A model generated the notes under the pieces. It was not told the DNA's origin, ran no database searches, and was given only the letters and a program-made list of their open reading frames with translations. Both the position numbers and the translations under genes were made by a program. From Hybos culiciformis (taxonomy: Eukaryota > Arthropoda > Insecta > Diptera > Hybotidae): a DNA stretch of 64,000 nt. The DNA lies in the NCBI GenBank assembly GCA_964007475.1, contig CAXFZM010000296.1:1-64000 (forward strand), written 5' to 3'. This document shows, in pieces, positions 10,182 through 21,986 of the stretch. Position 1 is the first letter of the stretch, and each line of letters starts with the position of its first letter.

Positions 10182-10643
10182 CAGCCAAAAATGAAACAAA
10201 AATCTTATTTTCCTGCTATATGACTATCTATCTTAATAGAGCTAACTACAAAATTCTTCTTTCCCTACAAAATTTTTTTTATCTATCTCTATTTATACCA
10301 ATGAAGCATTTCAAATACCTAAAAGGACCTAAAAAAATTAAAAAAAAAAACACAACAAATTTAAATAAAAAAAAAATATTCTTTTTATTAAAATCAAAAC
10401 AACAAACTTTAATATTCTTTTATTCAAGGTAACAAACCTAAATTTAAAAATTTCTTTTTATTAAAAGTAACAAATTTAAAAGAACAAAAAAAATAAATTT
10501 TTTTTACGAAAAAAAAACAAACAAACTGTAAATATAGAATTCACACCTATATATTAGTCAAGAACACAACAGTGTTGAAATTTAGATATATATATATATA
10601 AGCAATATAATTTTAAGGATAAAAGAGAAAAAATATAATAAAA

Positions 10644-12495
10644 ATGTCAGACAATAAATTATATATCGTCCCAGAACATCTGGAAATAGACGAATTAAAA
10701 TTTGAATATAAAAGAAATCAGATTTCCTATGCTGACCAAAACTCAATGACAAAGTTAAGGAAATGTTTAGAGCGCGAAACGAAAGATCCGAGCGTAAGAG
10801 TACTAGCAGGCTCAGGCAAAAGTTCTCTCTGGTCAACAGAAGAGAAAGAAAAAGCTATAAAAGAAGCAATTAAAGTAATTAATCAAGCAAACGCATCGCT
10901 TGAAATCCCTGTATTAGAAAACTTAGCACCTTTAGTAAGTAGGTTAACCCACCACAAGTGTAAAATATTAGAATTTACCTCAAGGGGAGGACAAGGGGAA
11001 AACAAACAGGTAGACGTATTAACACTCCTAAAAGACTGTATAGAAGTAGTAGTAGTAGTAGCAATAGAAAAACTACTCACAAAAAGAGCAGAAACAATCG
11101 AGCTAGAGCAAAACATAGAAGAAACACTAACGGATCCTTTCGCAGATCTATCAATAACCGAAGTGGAAGAAGAACCAAAGAAAAATACAGGAGCAACAAA
11201 AAAATTAATAAGTGTCCCACCATCGGTATTAGACTCCGAATCAGCCACCAATGACGAAGGAGCTTACCTATACAAAAGTAAGCAAAGACAAAAAGTCCCA
11301 AACAGGGGAATGAATATGGCTACCTGGGTAGATCCAAATAGACAACAACAAGAACATATCCCAATATTTATAAAGGACAGGCAAGAAGAGATACTACAAG
11401 CAGTATCAAGATCAAAAAAGAATTTGGCTCCATTATCAACCGCTAGAAACTATGAGTTCCCAAAACAACAAAAAGAACCAGAAGGAACAAACAACCAAGC
11501 AGAACCAATGACCAAATTAATGGCCATGATAGAGAATTTGGAGAAGAAAATCCAACCGGTTGTGGCAGATTATTTGTCTAAACAACCAACCCCTTCAATG
11601 AGACCAAGATCAACTAGCCCTGGGGAAAATAGTCTAGATTCTCTAGAAATTCCAAAAACAAAAGGGCGAAGGAATTCAAGACAAGCTTCTGCTTCAGACC
11701 GGATGCTAATTAATAATTTTCACCAACTTCTAGATCCAATAGTTAAAAGATGGTACTTTAGCTATTTCAGAAAGCATGACAAAGAGGATACTACCTGGAG
11801 GGCATTCAGCACAGCTCTAATAGAAGAATATGCTGACTCGGTTGACGAAGACGTCAAGTTAACCGAAATGATAAATAGAAAACAAAAACAAGGAAACATG
11901 GAGGGAATTTATCCAAGCAATGGATGCCCTGAATCAAAAACTAGACGAGCCTTTAAATGAACGTCGTCTGACCAACAGGATAAGACGAAACGTAAGAAGA
12001 GAGTATAAAGAACCTCTTCAAGCCTCCGAAATAGACAATTTGAATGCTTTAAGATCTAAATTTAGATTAATAGACTCGAATCTAGAAACCAAGTTGTCAT
12101 ATAGACCATACCGTTAAGAGAGAGGGTATGCAAGACCAAGTCAAGAAAGAAATAAATACAGAGTACAAGAAATCCAGTACGAAGACAACGATATGTATGA
12201 TGAGTATCTAGACAGCGAATATTATGAATTGGAAGCAGTACAACCTGCTATAAAACAAACACAAAACATGACTAAAAAGAAATATGAAGAGCCAGCTAAA
12301 GTAAAACAGCAGCCTTCAAGACCAACAACACCTGAAAACAACTTGCGTTGCTGGAACTGTGAGAAGCCAGGACATGGATATATGGACTGTCAAGAAAACT
12401 ACAAGAGAGTATTCTGTTATAAGTGCGGAATGCCCAACGAATACTCTCCAACGTGCAGAAATTGCCACAAAGCAGTTCGTTTTCAGGGAAACTAA
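10644..12495 (+). pseudogene. gag: gag of the 12.8-kb element, broken
   Basis: Begins at the ATG in context AAAAATGTC. A long first frame (10644 to about 11900, largely charged and helical) is followed by a frame change near 11900, then an in-frame TAA at 12115-12117 with the same frame open on both sides of it. The C-terminal part has two zinc-knuckle-like motifs: a canonical CX2CX4HX4C (CWNCEKPGHGYMDC) and a second Cys cluster. Gag forms the particle core; this copy would give only a truncated product. The stop at 12493 lies directly after a slippery heptamer. Confidence 0.8.
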
Positions 12496-15400
12496 ATTCC
12501 CAATCTGTGGAAAGGCCACCCACAGATGTTGACAAAGGCCAAAATTCAAAATTAGATGTAAATAAAATTAAGGATTACTTAGATATAATAAAGAAATATA
12601 ATAAAAATATAGAATTATTAGAAAACAAAAAAATTGAGCAAAATAAAGAAAAGGAACAAAATGAAGTAACTGAAGAAAAAGAGATCAAAGTTACAAAAAT
12701 ATTACAAAGAACTGAAATAGACGAAGCTCCCCCTAAAGAAAGAAAACAATGGCCTCCTTATCATATCAGAAAACAAAGATATGATAAAAGGAGAGCAGAA
12801 ATTGTAACATTTAGCAACATAAGTGAAGTAAGACTAAATATTTATAAAAAGAAAACATCAAATAGACGAACAGTGGGAGCAAAAAGAGAAAACAGATATT
12901 ATACAGAGGTTAAAGACGACAAGAAAAAGATTCTTTCCTCGATAATACAGATCCCTGATGATAATAGACCATATATAAGAATTAAAATAGGGGAACAACC
13001 CTTGATGGGACTATTAGATTCAGGAGCATCTATCTCCTGTCTAGGAAAAGACAAGAAATGGATAGATGAAGAAACAAATCTCAAACTTCATAAAATTAAA
13101 GAATCAGTAATAACTGCAGCAGGCGGTAAAACTGAAATAATAGGATATATCTTAGTTCCATTAAGTTTCAAAAACAAAACCAAAATTTTAAAAATACATG
13201 TAGTCCCGAAGTTATCACAAGAACTTTATCTTGGAGTTAACTTCTGGAAAGCCTTTGATTTAGCTCCGCAAATTTTTAACCCAATTAGTGAAATATCCGA
13301 AACGGATCCGAATAGCCATGATCTAACAGTAAGAGAACAAATACAATTAGACACCATTAAAAAAATGTTTCCCTCATACGCCGAGGAAGGTCTAGGATGC
13401 ACCTCTCTAGAAGAACACATAATAGACACAGGGGACAATGAACCAATCAAACAAAAACATTACCCAATCTCCCCTGCAATACAAGACCTTATGTATGCAG
13501 AAATAGATAGGATGCTAGAAATGGGGGTAATCGAAGAAAGTAATAGTGCGTGGACATCTCCCGTAGTACTAGTAAGGAAACCAGGGAAGAATCGTTTATG
13601 CTTAGACTCGAGAAAAGTAAACGATTTAACAAAAAAGACGCATATCCATTACCCAATATACAAGGACTACTCGCAAGAATTGATAAGACAAAATATATAA
13701 GCAGCATAGACTTAAAAGATGCATTTTGGCAAATCCCATTGGAAAAGGTTTCAAGAGAAAAGACGACCTTCGCAGTCCCTGGTAGACCTCTCTACCAGTA
13801 TACAAGAATGCCGTTCGGACTTTGTAACGCCGCACAAAGAATGTGCCGCCTAATGGACAAAGTAATACCTCAACAATTAAAAGAGGAAGTAAAAGTTTAC
13901 CTTGACGACTTAATGATCGCAACGGAAACTAAAGAACGTCACTTTGAACTATTGAGACAAGTTGCCTATGCATTAAGAAAAGCTAACCTCACCATAAATG
14001 TCGAAAAATCGAAATTCTTTAGGAAGGAAATAAAGTATTTAGGCTATATAATAGGGGCAGATGGTACAAGACCTGACCCGGAGAAAATCAAAGCAATTTC
14101 TGAATATCCTGAACCAAAATCATTAAAACAAACCAGAAGGTTTTTAGGAATGACCGGGTGGTTCCAGCGATTAATAAGGGATTACTCAACAATAGTGTCT
14201 CCCATAACAGACTGCTTAAAAATAAAAAACAGTAATAATAAGTTTGTTTTCACAAAAGAGGCCAGAGAAGCCTTCACAAAAATAAAAGAAATTCTGATAA
14301 CGGAACCTGTAATAGCTCCTCCGGATTATAATAAACAATTTTTCATCCAAACCGATGCCAGTCAATCAGGAATCGGAGCAGTGATTTTCCAGTACGACTC
14401 AGAAAACGAAGAACACCCTCTAGCGTACATGTCGAAAAAGTTTAACGAAACACAAGCAAGATGGGCAGCTACAGAGCAGGAATGCTTTGCAGTTGTCGAG
14501 GCCATAAAAAAATTCAGGATGTATGTAGAAGGGGTTAAATTCACGGTACTAACCGACTGTGCAGCACTTAAATGACTAATGACTTGCAAAGACCATCACG
14601 GTAAACTTTTTAGGTGGTCTTTAAAGTTACAGGCATTTGAATTCGATATACAACACGTTCATTTGGGTTAGAAGAAATAACCTTACGCTGCCCGGACCTA
14701 GATCTAGACTCAGAAGCTTTCGAATCAAATAAATACATAGAAAATCGAGAAGCCATTATAGACAATAAGGATAGACTACCAGACCTAAAAGTAATAGAGA
14801 ACAAAGTATTCAAAAGAGTTGAGTTCAGAAAAGACCAAGAAGAGTCAGAATTCAACCTATGGAGACTTTGGGTTCCAGAGGAATTAGTAAAGGACGTGAT
14901 AAAGAACAATCATGACCCACCACATTCGGCACACGGAGGGTTAGGAAAGACACTTTATAGAATAAGAACTAAATATTACTGGCCCCGTATGTTTACGGAA
15001 GTGAAAGAATATGTACAAAAGTGTACAATCTGTAAAGAAACCAAGCCTTCCAACCAGATTTTAAGACCCCCTATGGGAAATAAACCGATACCCTCAAGAC
15101 CGTTTCAAAATCTATATATCGACTTTTTAGGCCCATATCCTAGAGCTAGATCAGGAAACACTTGCATATTTATTATATTAGATGCTTTTTCTAAATATGT
15201 TATAATCCGGCCACTTAGGAAAGCAACAACCGCTAACACTATAAAAGTTTTGGATGAAGCATTCAGCTTGTTCGGTTGCCCGGAATGCATACTAAGTGAC
15301 AACGGAACTCCATTAGTATCAAAAGATTTCGAATCCTATCTTCAAAATTACGGAATACAGCATAAATTAACTGCTTTTTATGCACCTCAAGCCAACGCAA

Positions 15401-15939
15401 GCGAAAGGGTAAATGGTTCAATATTAAATGCCATAAGAGCTTATATAGATGACCAGCAATATAACTGGGATGCTGACTTAGATAGTATAAGCACAGCTCT
15501 TCGCGCTACGGTACATGAAGCAACGGGAATGTCCCCTTACTATATTCTGTTTGGGCAACAAATGATAACACACGGTAGCTCATTCAAGTTGCTAAGAAAA
15601 ATGCATATGATCCAAGGAGAAGATGTAGAAATCTTACCTCCTCCTGGATCATTTCAAATTATAAGAGATATAGTTAAACGAAATCTAGAGAAGTCTAACG
15701 AAAAAGGCAGGAAATTATATAATAGAAAATGTAAGAACGTTAAATTTAAAATTGGCCAGACCATCTATAGAAGGAACTTTGCACAAAGTGACTTTAGCAA
15801 GCACTTCAACGCCAAACTAGGGAAGAAATTTATACCCTGTATAGTACTAAAAATCATAGGAGGTAGTATATACGAAGTTAAAGACTTGTTAGGGAAAAAC
15901 ACGATAGGTAGATACCACGCAAAGGATCTAAAAGGTTAA
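12423..15939 (+). pseudogene. pol: pol of the 12.8-kb element (PR-RT-RH-IN), broken
   Basis: Domain order: aspartic protease (LLDSGASISCLG, about 13010), reverse transcriptase (YLDDLMIA catalytic box, about 13900), RNase H (TDASQSGIGAV, about 14350), and integrase with an HHCC zinc finger (CTICKETK, about 15028) and a DNG-type catalytic core (LSDNGTPLV, about 15295). The breaks are a frame change near 13630 in an A run inside RT, an in-frame TGA at 14573-14575, and a further stop with frame change near 14669, between RNase H and integrase. The integrase frame (14896-15939) is open to its end. This is the Ty3/Gypsy domain order. Confidence 0.85.
12486..12527 (+). promoter_or_regulatory. -1 ribosomal frameshift signal, gag to pol
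   Basis: G GGA AAC (12486-12492) is in the correct phase of the gag frame and sits directly before the gag TAA. After a 10-nt spacer comes a perfect 8-bp stem, ATCTGTGG (12503-12510) / CCACAGAT (12520-12527). The loop contains GGCC, which could pair with GGCC at 12537-12540 to form a pseudoknot. The pol frame is -1 relative to gag and overlaps it, as required. The heptamer type is known from betaretroviruses. Confidence 0.75.
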
Positions 15940-16003
15940 GATAAGAAATCTGACTAATAAAATTATAATCAAAGCGAAAACTTTCTGTATATTATCCTTA
16001 AAA

Positions 16004-16037
<34 letters not shown>

Positions 16038-16471
16038 TTCTTTTAAACAAATTTCTCTCAATTTTCCTCTGCAGATAATAAAAACCTGCTTAAACGTATT
16101 CTGGAAAAATATATACGTGTGAAAAGAAAAAGCAAACAGAAGCAATTCTTAAGCAAACATAGCAAAAACTTCTGTAGAATAAGATTTGAAGATTGTAAAG
16201 AAAAAAAAATATATAAAAAAAAAAATATAAAAAAAAATATATATACAAAAAAAATTTAAATAAAACAAAAAAAAAAAAATTAAAACAAAAAAAAAAAAAA
16301 ATTCAAAAAAAAAAAAAAATAATAAAAAAATAAAATAAAGAAAAAAAATATTTTTAGCAACCGTAAGTAATTTAAGCAAAAGAATTTCTTGTAGAATTAC
16401 TAAGTTAAAGAAAAAATATAATTAAAATATAGAATAAGTAAAACAAATAATACATACAATATATATATAAA

Positions 16472-16514
<43 letters not shown>

Positions 16515-16525
16515 ATAATTATATA
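15940..16525 (+). other. A-rich tract between pol and env
   Basis: Homopolymer A runs (16006-16034, 16474-16512) with no gene. An env leader and splice signals would be expected here, but the errantivirus insertion at 16526 disrupts the region. Confidence 0.5.
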
Positions 16526-16953
16526 AGTTAATTTCTTACCTAATTAAAACTCTTTTTTAATTTATTTTTTTAATATTTTATTTATTGATTATTTAAATTT
16601 TAAAATATAATTGAGTCAAAGATCTAATAATAACTAAACTTAATTTCTAATTACATTTTATTTATATAAAAGGTGTAATACAATTTTACAAAACAAAATA
16701 AAGTATTAGTGACACATTTAACTTACTAAAGGTAAACGATCTTTTGTTTTGATTTAAGGTAATTAAAACAATTCTAAAGGTAAATGTCTCTTGAAGTGAA
16801 AATGATGAAAATGCAAAATAATGCAATTTGAAACATTAAGAAATTGAGCATATAAAGAAATAATAGTTTTGTTGATTAATTAAGAAATTGTTTTTCTAAG
16901 CTAAGAATAATTTATTAAGAAATAATACTTCAAAATTAACTTGGTCGTTAACT
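16526..16953 (-). repeat. 3' LTR of the nested errantivirus
   Basis: 428 bp, matching 21527-21954 apart from two substitutions noticed (about 16720 and 16928). It is the 3' LTR with respect to the element's minus-strand genes. Confidence 0.9.
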
Positions 16954-16965
16954 CTTCCCCTCTTA
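16954..16965 (-). other. Polypurine tract of the nested errantivirus
   Basis: On the minus strand AAGAGGGGAAG directly precedes the 3' LTR, the expected place for plus-strand priming. Confidence 0.7.
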
Positions 16966-17110
16966 AAAGCGAATGTCCTCATTTGCTTAAGGTAGAGACG
17001 TTAAATAAAATTCTCGGCTTTGGAACAATGGGTTCATCTGGTTTTTCGTTTCTTATGGTTGCCGAAGATGGCTGTGGTTCCTTCAGATTATTTTCTACTT
17101 TAATAACACT

Positions 17111-18111
17111 TTAATTTCTTTTTCTGAGGATAAGGATTACCAAAAAAATGATTACAATGATTATGATAAGGCTATAATTGATGGTTTGATGAATTATTTT
17201 TTCTGTTTGAATTTCATGGATTTTAAGAGTGTTATTTATCTGAAGCTCTTTCATTGATTCTAACGATAGTATTTCATGGAAATCTTTTTTAAATGAAGCG
17301 GGTTGTAATATTGCAGGAAGTGGATTGAAAGAAGATATTTCTTTCGAAATAAATGATTTGTTATCAATTTTTACAGTTGAATTATGAAATTTAATAAGAA
17401 ATGTTCCGTTAAGAAAATAAGACTTATTGTCTATTTGTACATTACCATTGAATTGATTCAGTAGCAAAATTCCTTCTGATATTTCGCTCACCGTTGAAAT
17501 ATGATGCGAATTTATTTTATTACAGGTAGATTCTAAGCTTTTCAGAAGATTGGGGATGCAAGTAGAATTGTTTATATTACTTAAGTTGTTTATATTACAA
17601 ATGGTTATTTTATTGATCGTTTTACATGAAGTTTTTTTGATACCAAAAATATTTTTGTTATTTTTTAAAATATTATTAAAAGTTAACTCTGGAATTATAT
17701 TATTGTTTTTAATTGGGTATAATGACAATTTATTATAAGTTTCATTAGTAGTGAGAGGAATATTAATGATGTAAAGTAAACAAACATTATTTGTAGAAAT
17801 TTTTATTTCAGCAAAGTCTAAAGCTTCTTCAGGGATCTCTTCTTAATGTTGTGTGGTTTTAAGTTCTGTAATAGGTCTCGTATTTGGATTGTTTCATAAT
17901 TGAGATAGGGGTAAAGTGAATTTTCCTTACTAATATTCATTTGAGCCAATTGAAGTTCTTTAAAGAATTCGAAATAATTATTTAACTCTACAATGTGAAT
18001 AAGTTTGAAGTTTCCGTCTTTTATTTTCGCAATACCCTCATGAATAGCGATAATTTGGGAGTTAGAATAGTCCAAAATTTCGGCATCACCCGTGGTGGAA
18101 TGAAGAAACAA
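17111..18111 (-). pseudogene. env: env-like remnant of the nested errantivirus
   Basis: Two minus-strand frames, 18111-17818 and 17728-17111, are out of phase, so there is a break near 17730-17820. The C-terminal frame ends in a strongly hydrophobic segment (SLIIIIVIIFLVILIL) and a short basic tail, the usual form of an errantivirus envelope anchor. No N-terminal signal peptide or cleavage site is present, so the start of env was probably lost with pol. Not expected to make a working envelope. Confidence 0.65.
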
Positions 18112-18563
18112 CCTGAAACATTAAACAGTATTAGTTTTTTATATGGCTCTTGTGAATTTAGATGAGAAGTTCTGATATCAACTGCATTTACAGACTGAGT
18201 TAATTGTTGTTTGAGAGGAATTTTAATTTTAGAATTAAGGATCATATAGTTCTTATTAGTATGAATAACAGCATCAAGTTTTTTAAGACTGTCGTTGCCA
18301 ATAATACCATCAAAAGAAGTGAGATTAGGTAAAATAAAAAATTTCAATTTAGGGGTATTTAAGCCGAATAAATTGATAAAAGCATGATGAGAAATTTTAG
18401 TATTTCCTCCTACAGAATGTGCATAAAAATTTTTTTCGTTTTCGATAGGATTTTTAATATATTTTGGTTGAATATAATTTTTATTTGACCCTGTATCTAC
18501 CAAAAATTTTAAAATTAAGCCGCTCTTCGCTTTGTGTTCAATATAAGGTAGCGAAGAGCTCAC
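18021..18563 (-). pseudogene. pol: Protease start of pol, nested errantivirus
   Basis: Reads an aspartic protease with the FLVDTGSN active site and the flap/second-strand motif GIIGNDSL, overlapping the gag stop by a few bases. It stops after about 180 residues, where sequence resembling env begins in another frame. RT, RNase H and integrase are gone. Confidence 0.8.
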
Positions 18564-20011
18564 AAGTCTAAAAAATAGAACTCATCAGTATTTTCAAGTT
18601 TTGCAGAATTTTCATCTTGGACCTCTGTATAATTTTCTAAAGATTGATCAAAGTTTTCGCCCTGATTTTCGAGTTCCTTTTCGTATTTTTCAATTTCATT
18701 TGATTCCTCAACTTGCGGTTCAGTATGGAAAACTTTTTGATTATTATTTAGGAAATTTCCTTGTGCTGGTGAAAATTTTTTGTATTGAAATTGGTTACTT
18801 TGTGGACGATTTTTATAATTAATTTGTCTTGAATGTAAAGAATGATCAATGTCCATGGGCTCTGGCCTTGGGAGTGTTTTTGGAGGAAGTGAATTATAAT
18901 TTTTGGAGTGTTGTGGTGAAAAATTTTGTTGATATGGTTTGGGAAAAGAAGGTGGTGTTGAAAAATTTGGTGTTAAAAAATTTGGTTGAAATGGTTTTGA
19001 AAAAAATGGTTTAGTAAATCTTTGGGGATTATTCAAAAGTTCAGGATGGAATCCAGATTTGGTAATTTGTGGTTGGACTTGGTAAGGTCGTCTTATAGGA
19101 ATCGGTGGAGGTTTTTGGTATTGAGTGAGCTTAACACTACTGTGACTATGTTGTATTCTGTAATCAATATTTTGAAGTTTCAGACAGAGATGTAATGCCT
19201 GGGGTAAATCAACAGGTTCTTTCATACTCAATAGTCGTGGCAGGTCTCCCTTAAGTCCTCGAATAAATGTATCTAAGGCTTTATCGCGATAAGATTTCGT
19301 TATAACATTAAGAGATTCTTGACTCATTTCCTTACTTGATAATTTGTTCAAGATTAGAGATAAGTGGTAATAAACAGCTTGATAGAATTCTTGAATTGTT
19401 TCGTTTTTTTGAACAAGCATTGTCATTTGATATTCTAATGTACCAAGATCTCTTTTGTCGGCGTAATGAGAAGTAAGGCATTGAGAAATAAGTCTCCAAT
19501 TTAGTGGAGTGTTATAAGATTCTAACACAGTGTCTGCTTCTCCTGTTATTTTATTACGAACTGTGTTTAAAATACCGAAATATTTTGCAGATCCTTGAAG
19601 TGGTTCGTAAGTGGTTAAAATCCTGTCTACACTTTTTTTCCATGAAGAAAATTGACCGGACTGACCAGAAAATTCTCGTAAACTTATGACTATATCTGGG
19701 ATTTTGTCTAATTCGTCAAGATTTTGACCATTTCCCTCAACGTGTTCTATATTATTACGAGGTTGGGGTTGGGGTTGAATTTGGGAGGGATTTTGGAGTT
19801 GAATTTGGGGGGCTTGGAATCGTAGTTCGTTATCTTGCATTACGGCTTGAATAATTTTGGTCGTTTCTGTAGATATCATTTCTGAAATAAGTTTTCTTAA
19901 ATCATCTAGAGTGAAATTATTTGGAGGAGGGGTTTGAGATGTAGCTCCTTCGTTTGAATTTTCATTTATATTAAGGCTAGATGGCTTAAGGATATCGTTA
20001 TTTCTACTCAT
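18560..20011 (-). CDS. gag: gag of the nested errantivirus
   Basis: Uninterrupted 483-residue ORF. The central part (about 100-290) resembles errantivirus capsid, with a helical body and no zinc knuckle. The C-terminal third is rich in Pro, Asn, Gln and Phe and includes PEPMDIDHS, a motif region seen in errantivirus gag proteins. Being intact in a pol-deleted element, it could still supply particles or be copied in trans; that is inference. Confidence 0.8.
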   Translation of the reverse strand: MSRNNDILKPSSLNINENSNEGATSQTPPPNNFTLDDLRKLISEMISTETTKIIQAVMQDNELRFQAPQIQLQNPSQIQPQPQPRNNIEHVEGNGQNLDELDKIPDIVISLREFSGQSGQFSSWKKSVDRILTTYEPLQGSAKYFGILNTVRNKITGEADTVLESYNTPLNWRLISQCLTSHYADKRDLGTLEYQMTMLVQKNETIQEFYQAVYYHLSLILNKLSSKEMSQESLNVITKSYRDKALDTFIRGLKGDLPRLLSMKEPVDLPQALHLCLKLQNIDYRIQHSHSSVKLTQYQKPPPIPIRRPYQVQPQITKSGFHPELLNNPQRFTKPFFSKPFQPNFLTPNFSTPPSFPKPYQQNFSPQHSKNYNSLPPKTLPRPEPMDIDHSLHSRQINYKNRPQSNQFQYKKFSPAQGNFLNNNQKVFHTEPQVEESNEIEKYEKELENQGENFDQSLENYTEVQDENSAKLENTDEFYFLDL

Positions 20012-21510
20012 TTTTTCTCAATTTGAATTTAAAATTACGAAAAGAAAAAAAAAAAAAAATTTCTAGATATTAATGTTTAGAAGATTTATTAATATGCTTT
20101 AGGTTTTCGTTATTTTGGTCTACTCGTTTCTTTTTCGTTTTTTTTTTTTTTGTAAATAATGTTTGTTTTGTATAGAAAAATTTAAATTTCTTCAAATTTA
20201 ATAAAATATCGTTACTAAAATATGGGTATTGAAAAAATTAAAAAGTTTTTTTTTATAAAATGCTAAAAATATATTTTTTTTATTAAGAGAATTTTTTGTA
20301 TCTTATCCCAATTAAAATTTAAATATAATTTTATTACACTTTAAAGTTTTCGATTTTTTTTTTTATTTATATTTTATATTTAAGTTTACTCCAATTTTAC
20401 AAAATTTATTTTAATTAATAAAAATTTTGCGATAAAAAATTATTTCTCAAAAAATATTTATTTTAATTTTTCAAAATTTTCTTATAAAAAAAATTTAATT
20501 ATTTTTCTTTTTATTGCAGTAATGAAATTATTTTTCAATAAAAATTATGTATAAAATTTCAAAAACTTAATTTTCAAATACAATAAGATTTAATTTAATT
20601 GATTTTAATTTTAACAATTCTTTAATATTACAAAATAAAATTTTATTTACTATAAATATATTATTTTTTTACAATATATTTTTAAATTCAATAAAATTTT
20701 ATTATTTTTAATTATTTCTTTTTAATATGATTTATTTTTTTCATTTAAGCATTTTTCTAAATTCTATAAAAATTATTTTATTCTTCTTAATATATTTTTC
20801 TTGTATAAAAATATTATTTAATATTTAATTTTTTTGATTTATTCTTTTAATTTTCTTCTTTTTTTTTATGATTCTTATTTATTTAATTATTTAATTTTAT
20901 TTTCATAATAAAAAAATTCTTACGTGATAATAGTTATGATAATTAACATGTTTGGTTTCTGGTTCGGCTGCTAATCTCCTTTCTACAGGTTTAGGCGGCT
21001 GTTGGACAATACTTGATTTTACTGGACAACTCCGTTTTATCTTTGGTTCTCGATTACTTCGGGGCCTCGTTTCCTATACCTTTATTATGTAAAAAGGCTG
21101 ATTCGCAATGGTTAGCGATAATTTTAATTATTTTTAACACAATAAAATTTTACTTTTCTTTAATAATTCGTTTAATTTTTTATTGAATTGATTAATTTTT
21201 TTTGTTTTTTTTATATAGTAATGTTTTATATTAATTTATATTTTATTTATTTATGAAAAAACATTTTTTTTGTTTTTCTTTTTTTTTTTTTTTTTAAATT
21301 ATTTTTCTATAATTTTTAGATACAAATATCTTTTCTTTTTTTTTCTTTAAAAATTTTCAGATAAAAAAATTCACTTTTTTTTCTTTAGAATTTTATAGAT
21401 TTTCTTTATTTAAAATTTAATATTTTGTCTTAAAAAATTTTCTTTATTTAAAATTTTATATTTTGTGTTAAAAAAATTTTATTTTTTGATTTTACCAACT
21501 AACTAACCGA
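20012..21510 (-). other. Leader of the nested errantivirus
   Basis: About 1.5 kb, mostly poor in G and C, with no ORF. A distinct GC-richer island at about 20950-21110 stands out and may be a packaging or regulatory segment. Confidence 0.5.
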
Positions 21511-21527
21511 ACACTGCTCGGGCGCCA
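21511..21527 (-). other. Primer-binding site of the nested errantivirus
   Basis: On the minus strand TGGCGCCCGAGCAGTGT overlaps the last base of the LTR (AACT|GGCGCC), the arrangement seen in errantiviruses. The match is closest to Lys-type primer sites. Confidence 0.65.
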
Positions 21528-21954
21528 GTTAATTTCTTACCTAATTAAAACTCTTTTTTAATTTATTTTTTTAATATTTTATTTATTGATTATTTAAATT
21601 TTAAAATATAATTGAGTCAAAGATCTAATAATAACTAAACTTAATTTCTAATTACATTTTATTTATATAAAAGGTGTAATACAATTTTACAAAACAAAAT
21701 AAAGTATTAGTGACACATTGAACTTACTAAAGGTAAACGATCTTTTGTTTTGATTTAAGGTAATTAAAACAATTCTAAAGGTAAATGTCTCTTGAAGTGA
21801 AAATGATGAAAATGCAAAATAATGCAATTTGAAACATTAAGAAATTGAGCATATAAAGAAATAATAGTTTTGTTGATTAATTAAGAAATTGTTTTTCTAA
21901 GCTAAGAATAATTTATTAAGAAATAATATTTCAAAATTAACTTGGTCGTTAACT
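21527..21954 (-). repeat. 5' LTR of the nested errantivirus
   Basis: 428 bp, AGTTAATTTC ... GTCGTTAACT as read on the plus strand. Paired with 16526-16953. Confidence 0.9.
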
Positions 21955-21986
21955 TATATAGGGTAAATAAATTTTTTTTTTTCTTA

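Larger units (their letters stand above)
16526..21954 (-). mobile_element. Nested errantivirus-type element, pol deleted
   Basis: Minus-strand element of 5429 bp with 428-bp LTRs that start AGTTAA and end TTAACT, flanked by TATA (16522-16525 and 21955-21958). Both are typical of the errantivirus (gypsy/17.6/ZAM) group. Two LTR mismatches were seen by eye, so the insertion is recent. It holds a full-length gag and a protease start, then jumps straight to env-like sequence; reverse transcriptase and integrase are absent. It lies between pol and env of the 12.8-kb element. Confidence 0.9.

Noticed and set aside
20950..21110. Exon-like GC-richer island in the errantivirus leader
   Set aside because: No frame stays open and no homology is recognised; kept only as a possible regulatory segment.
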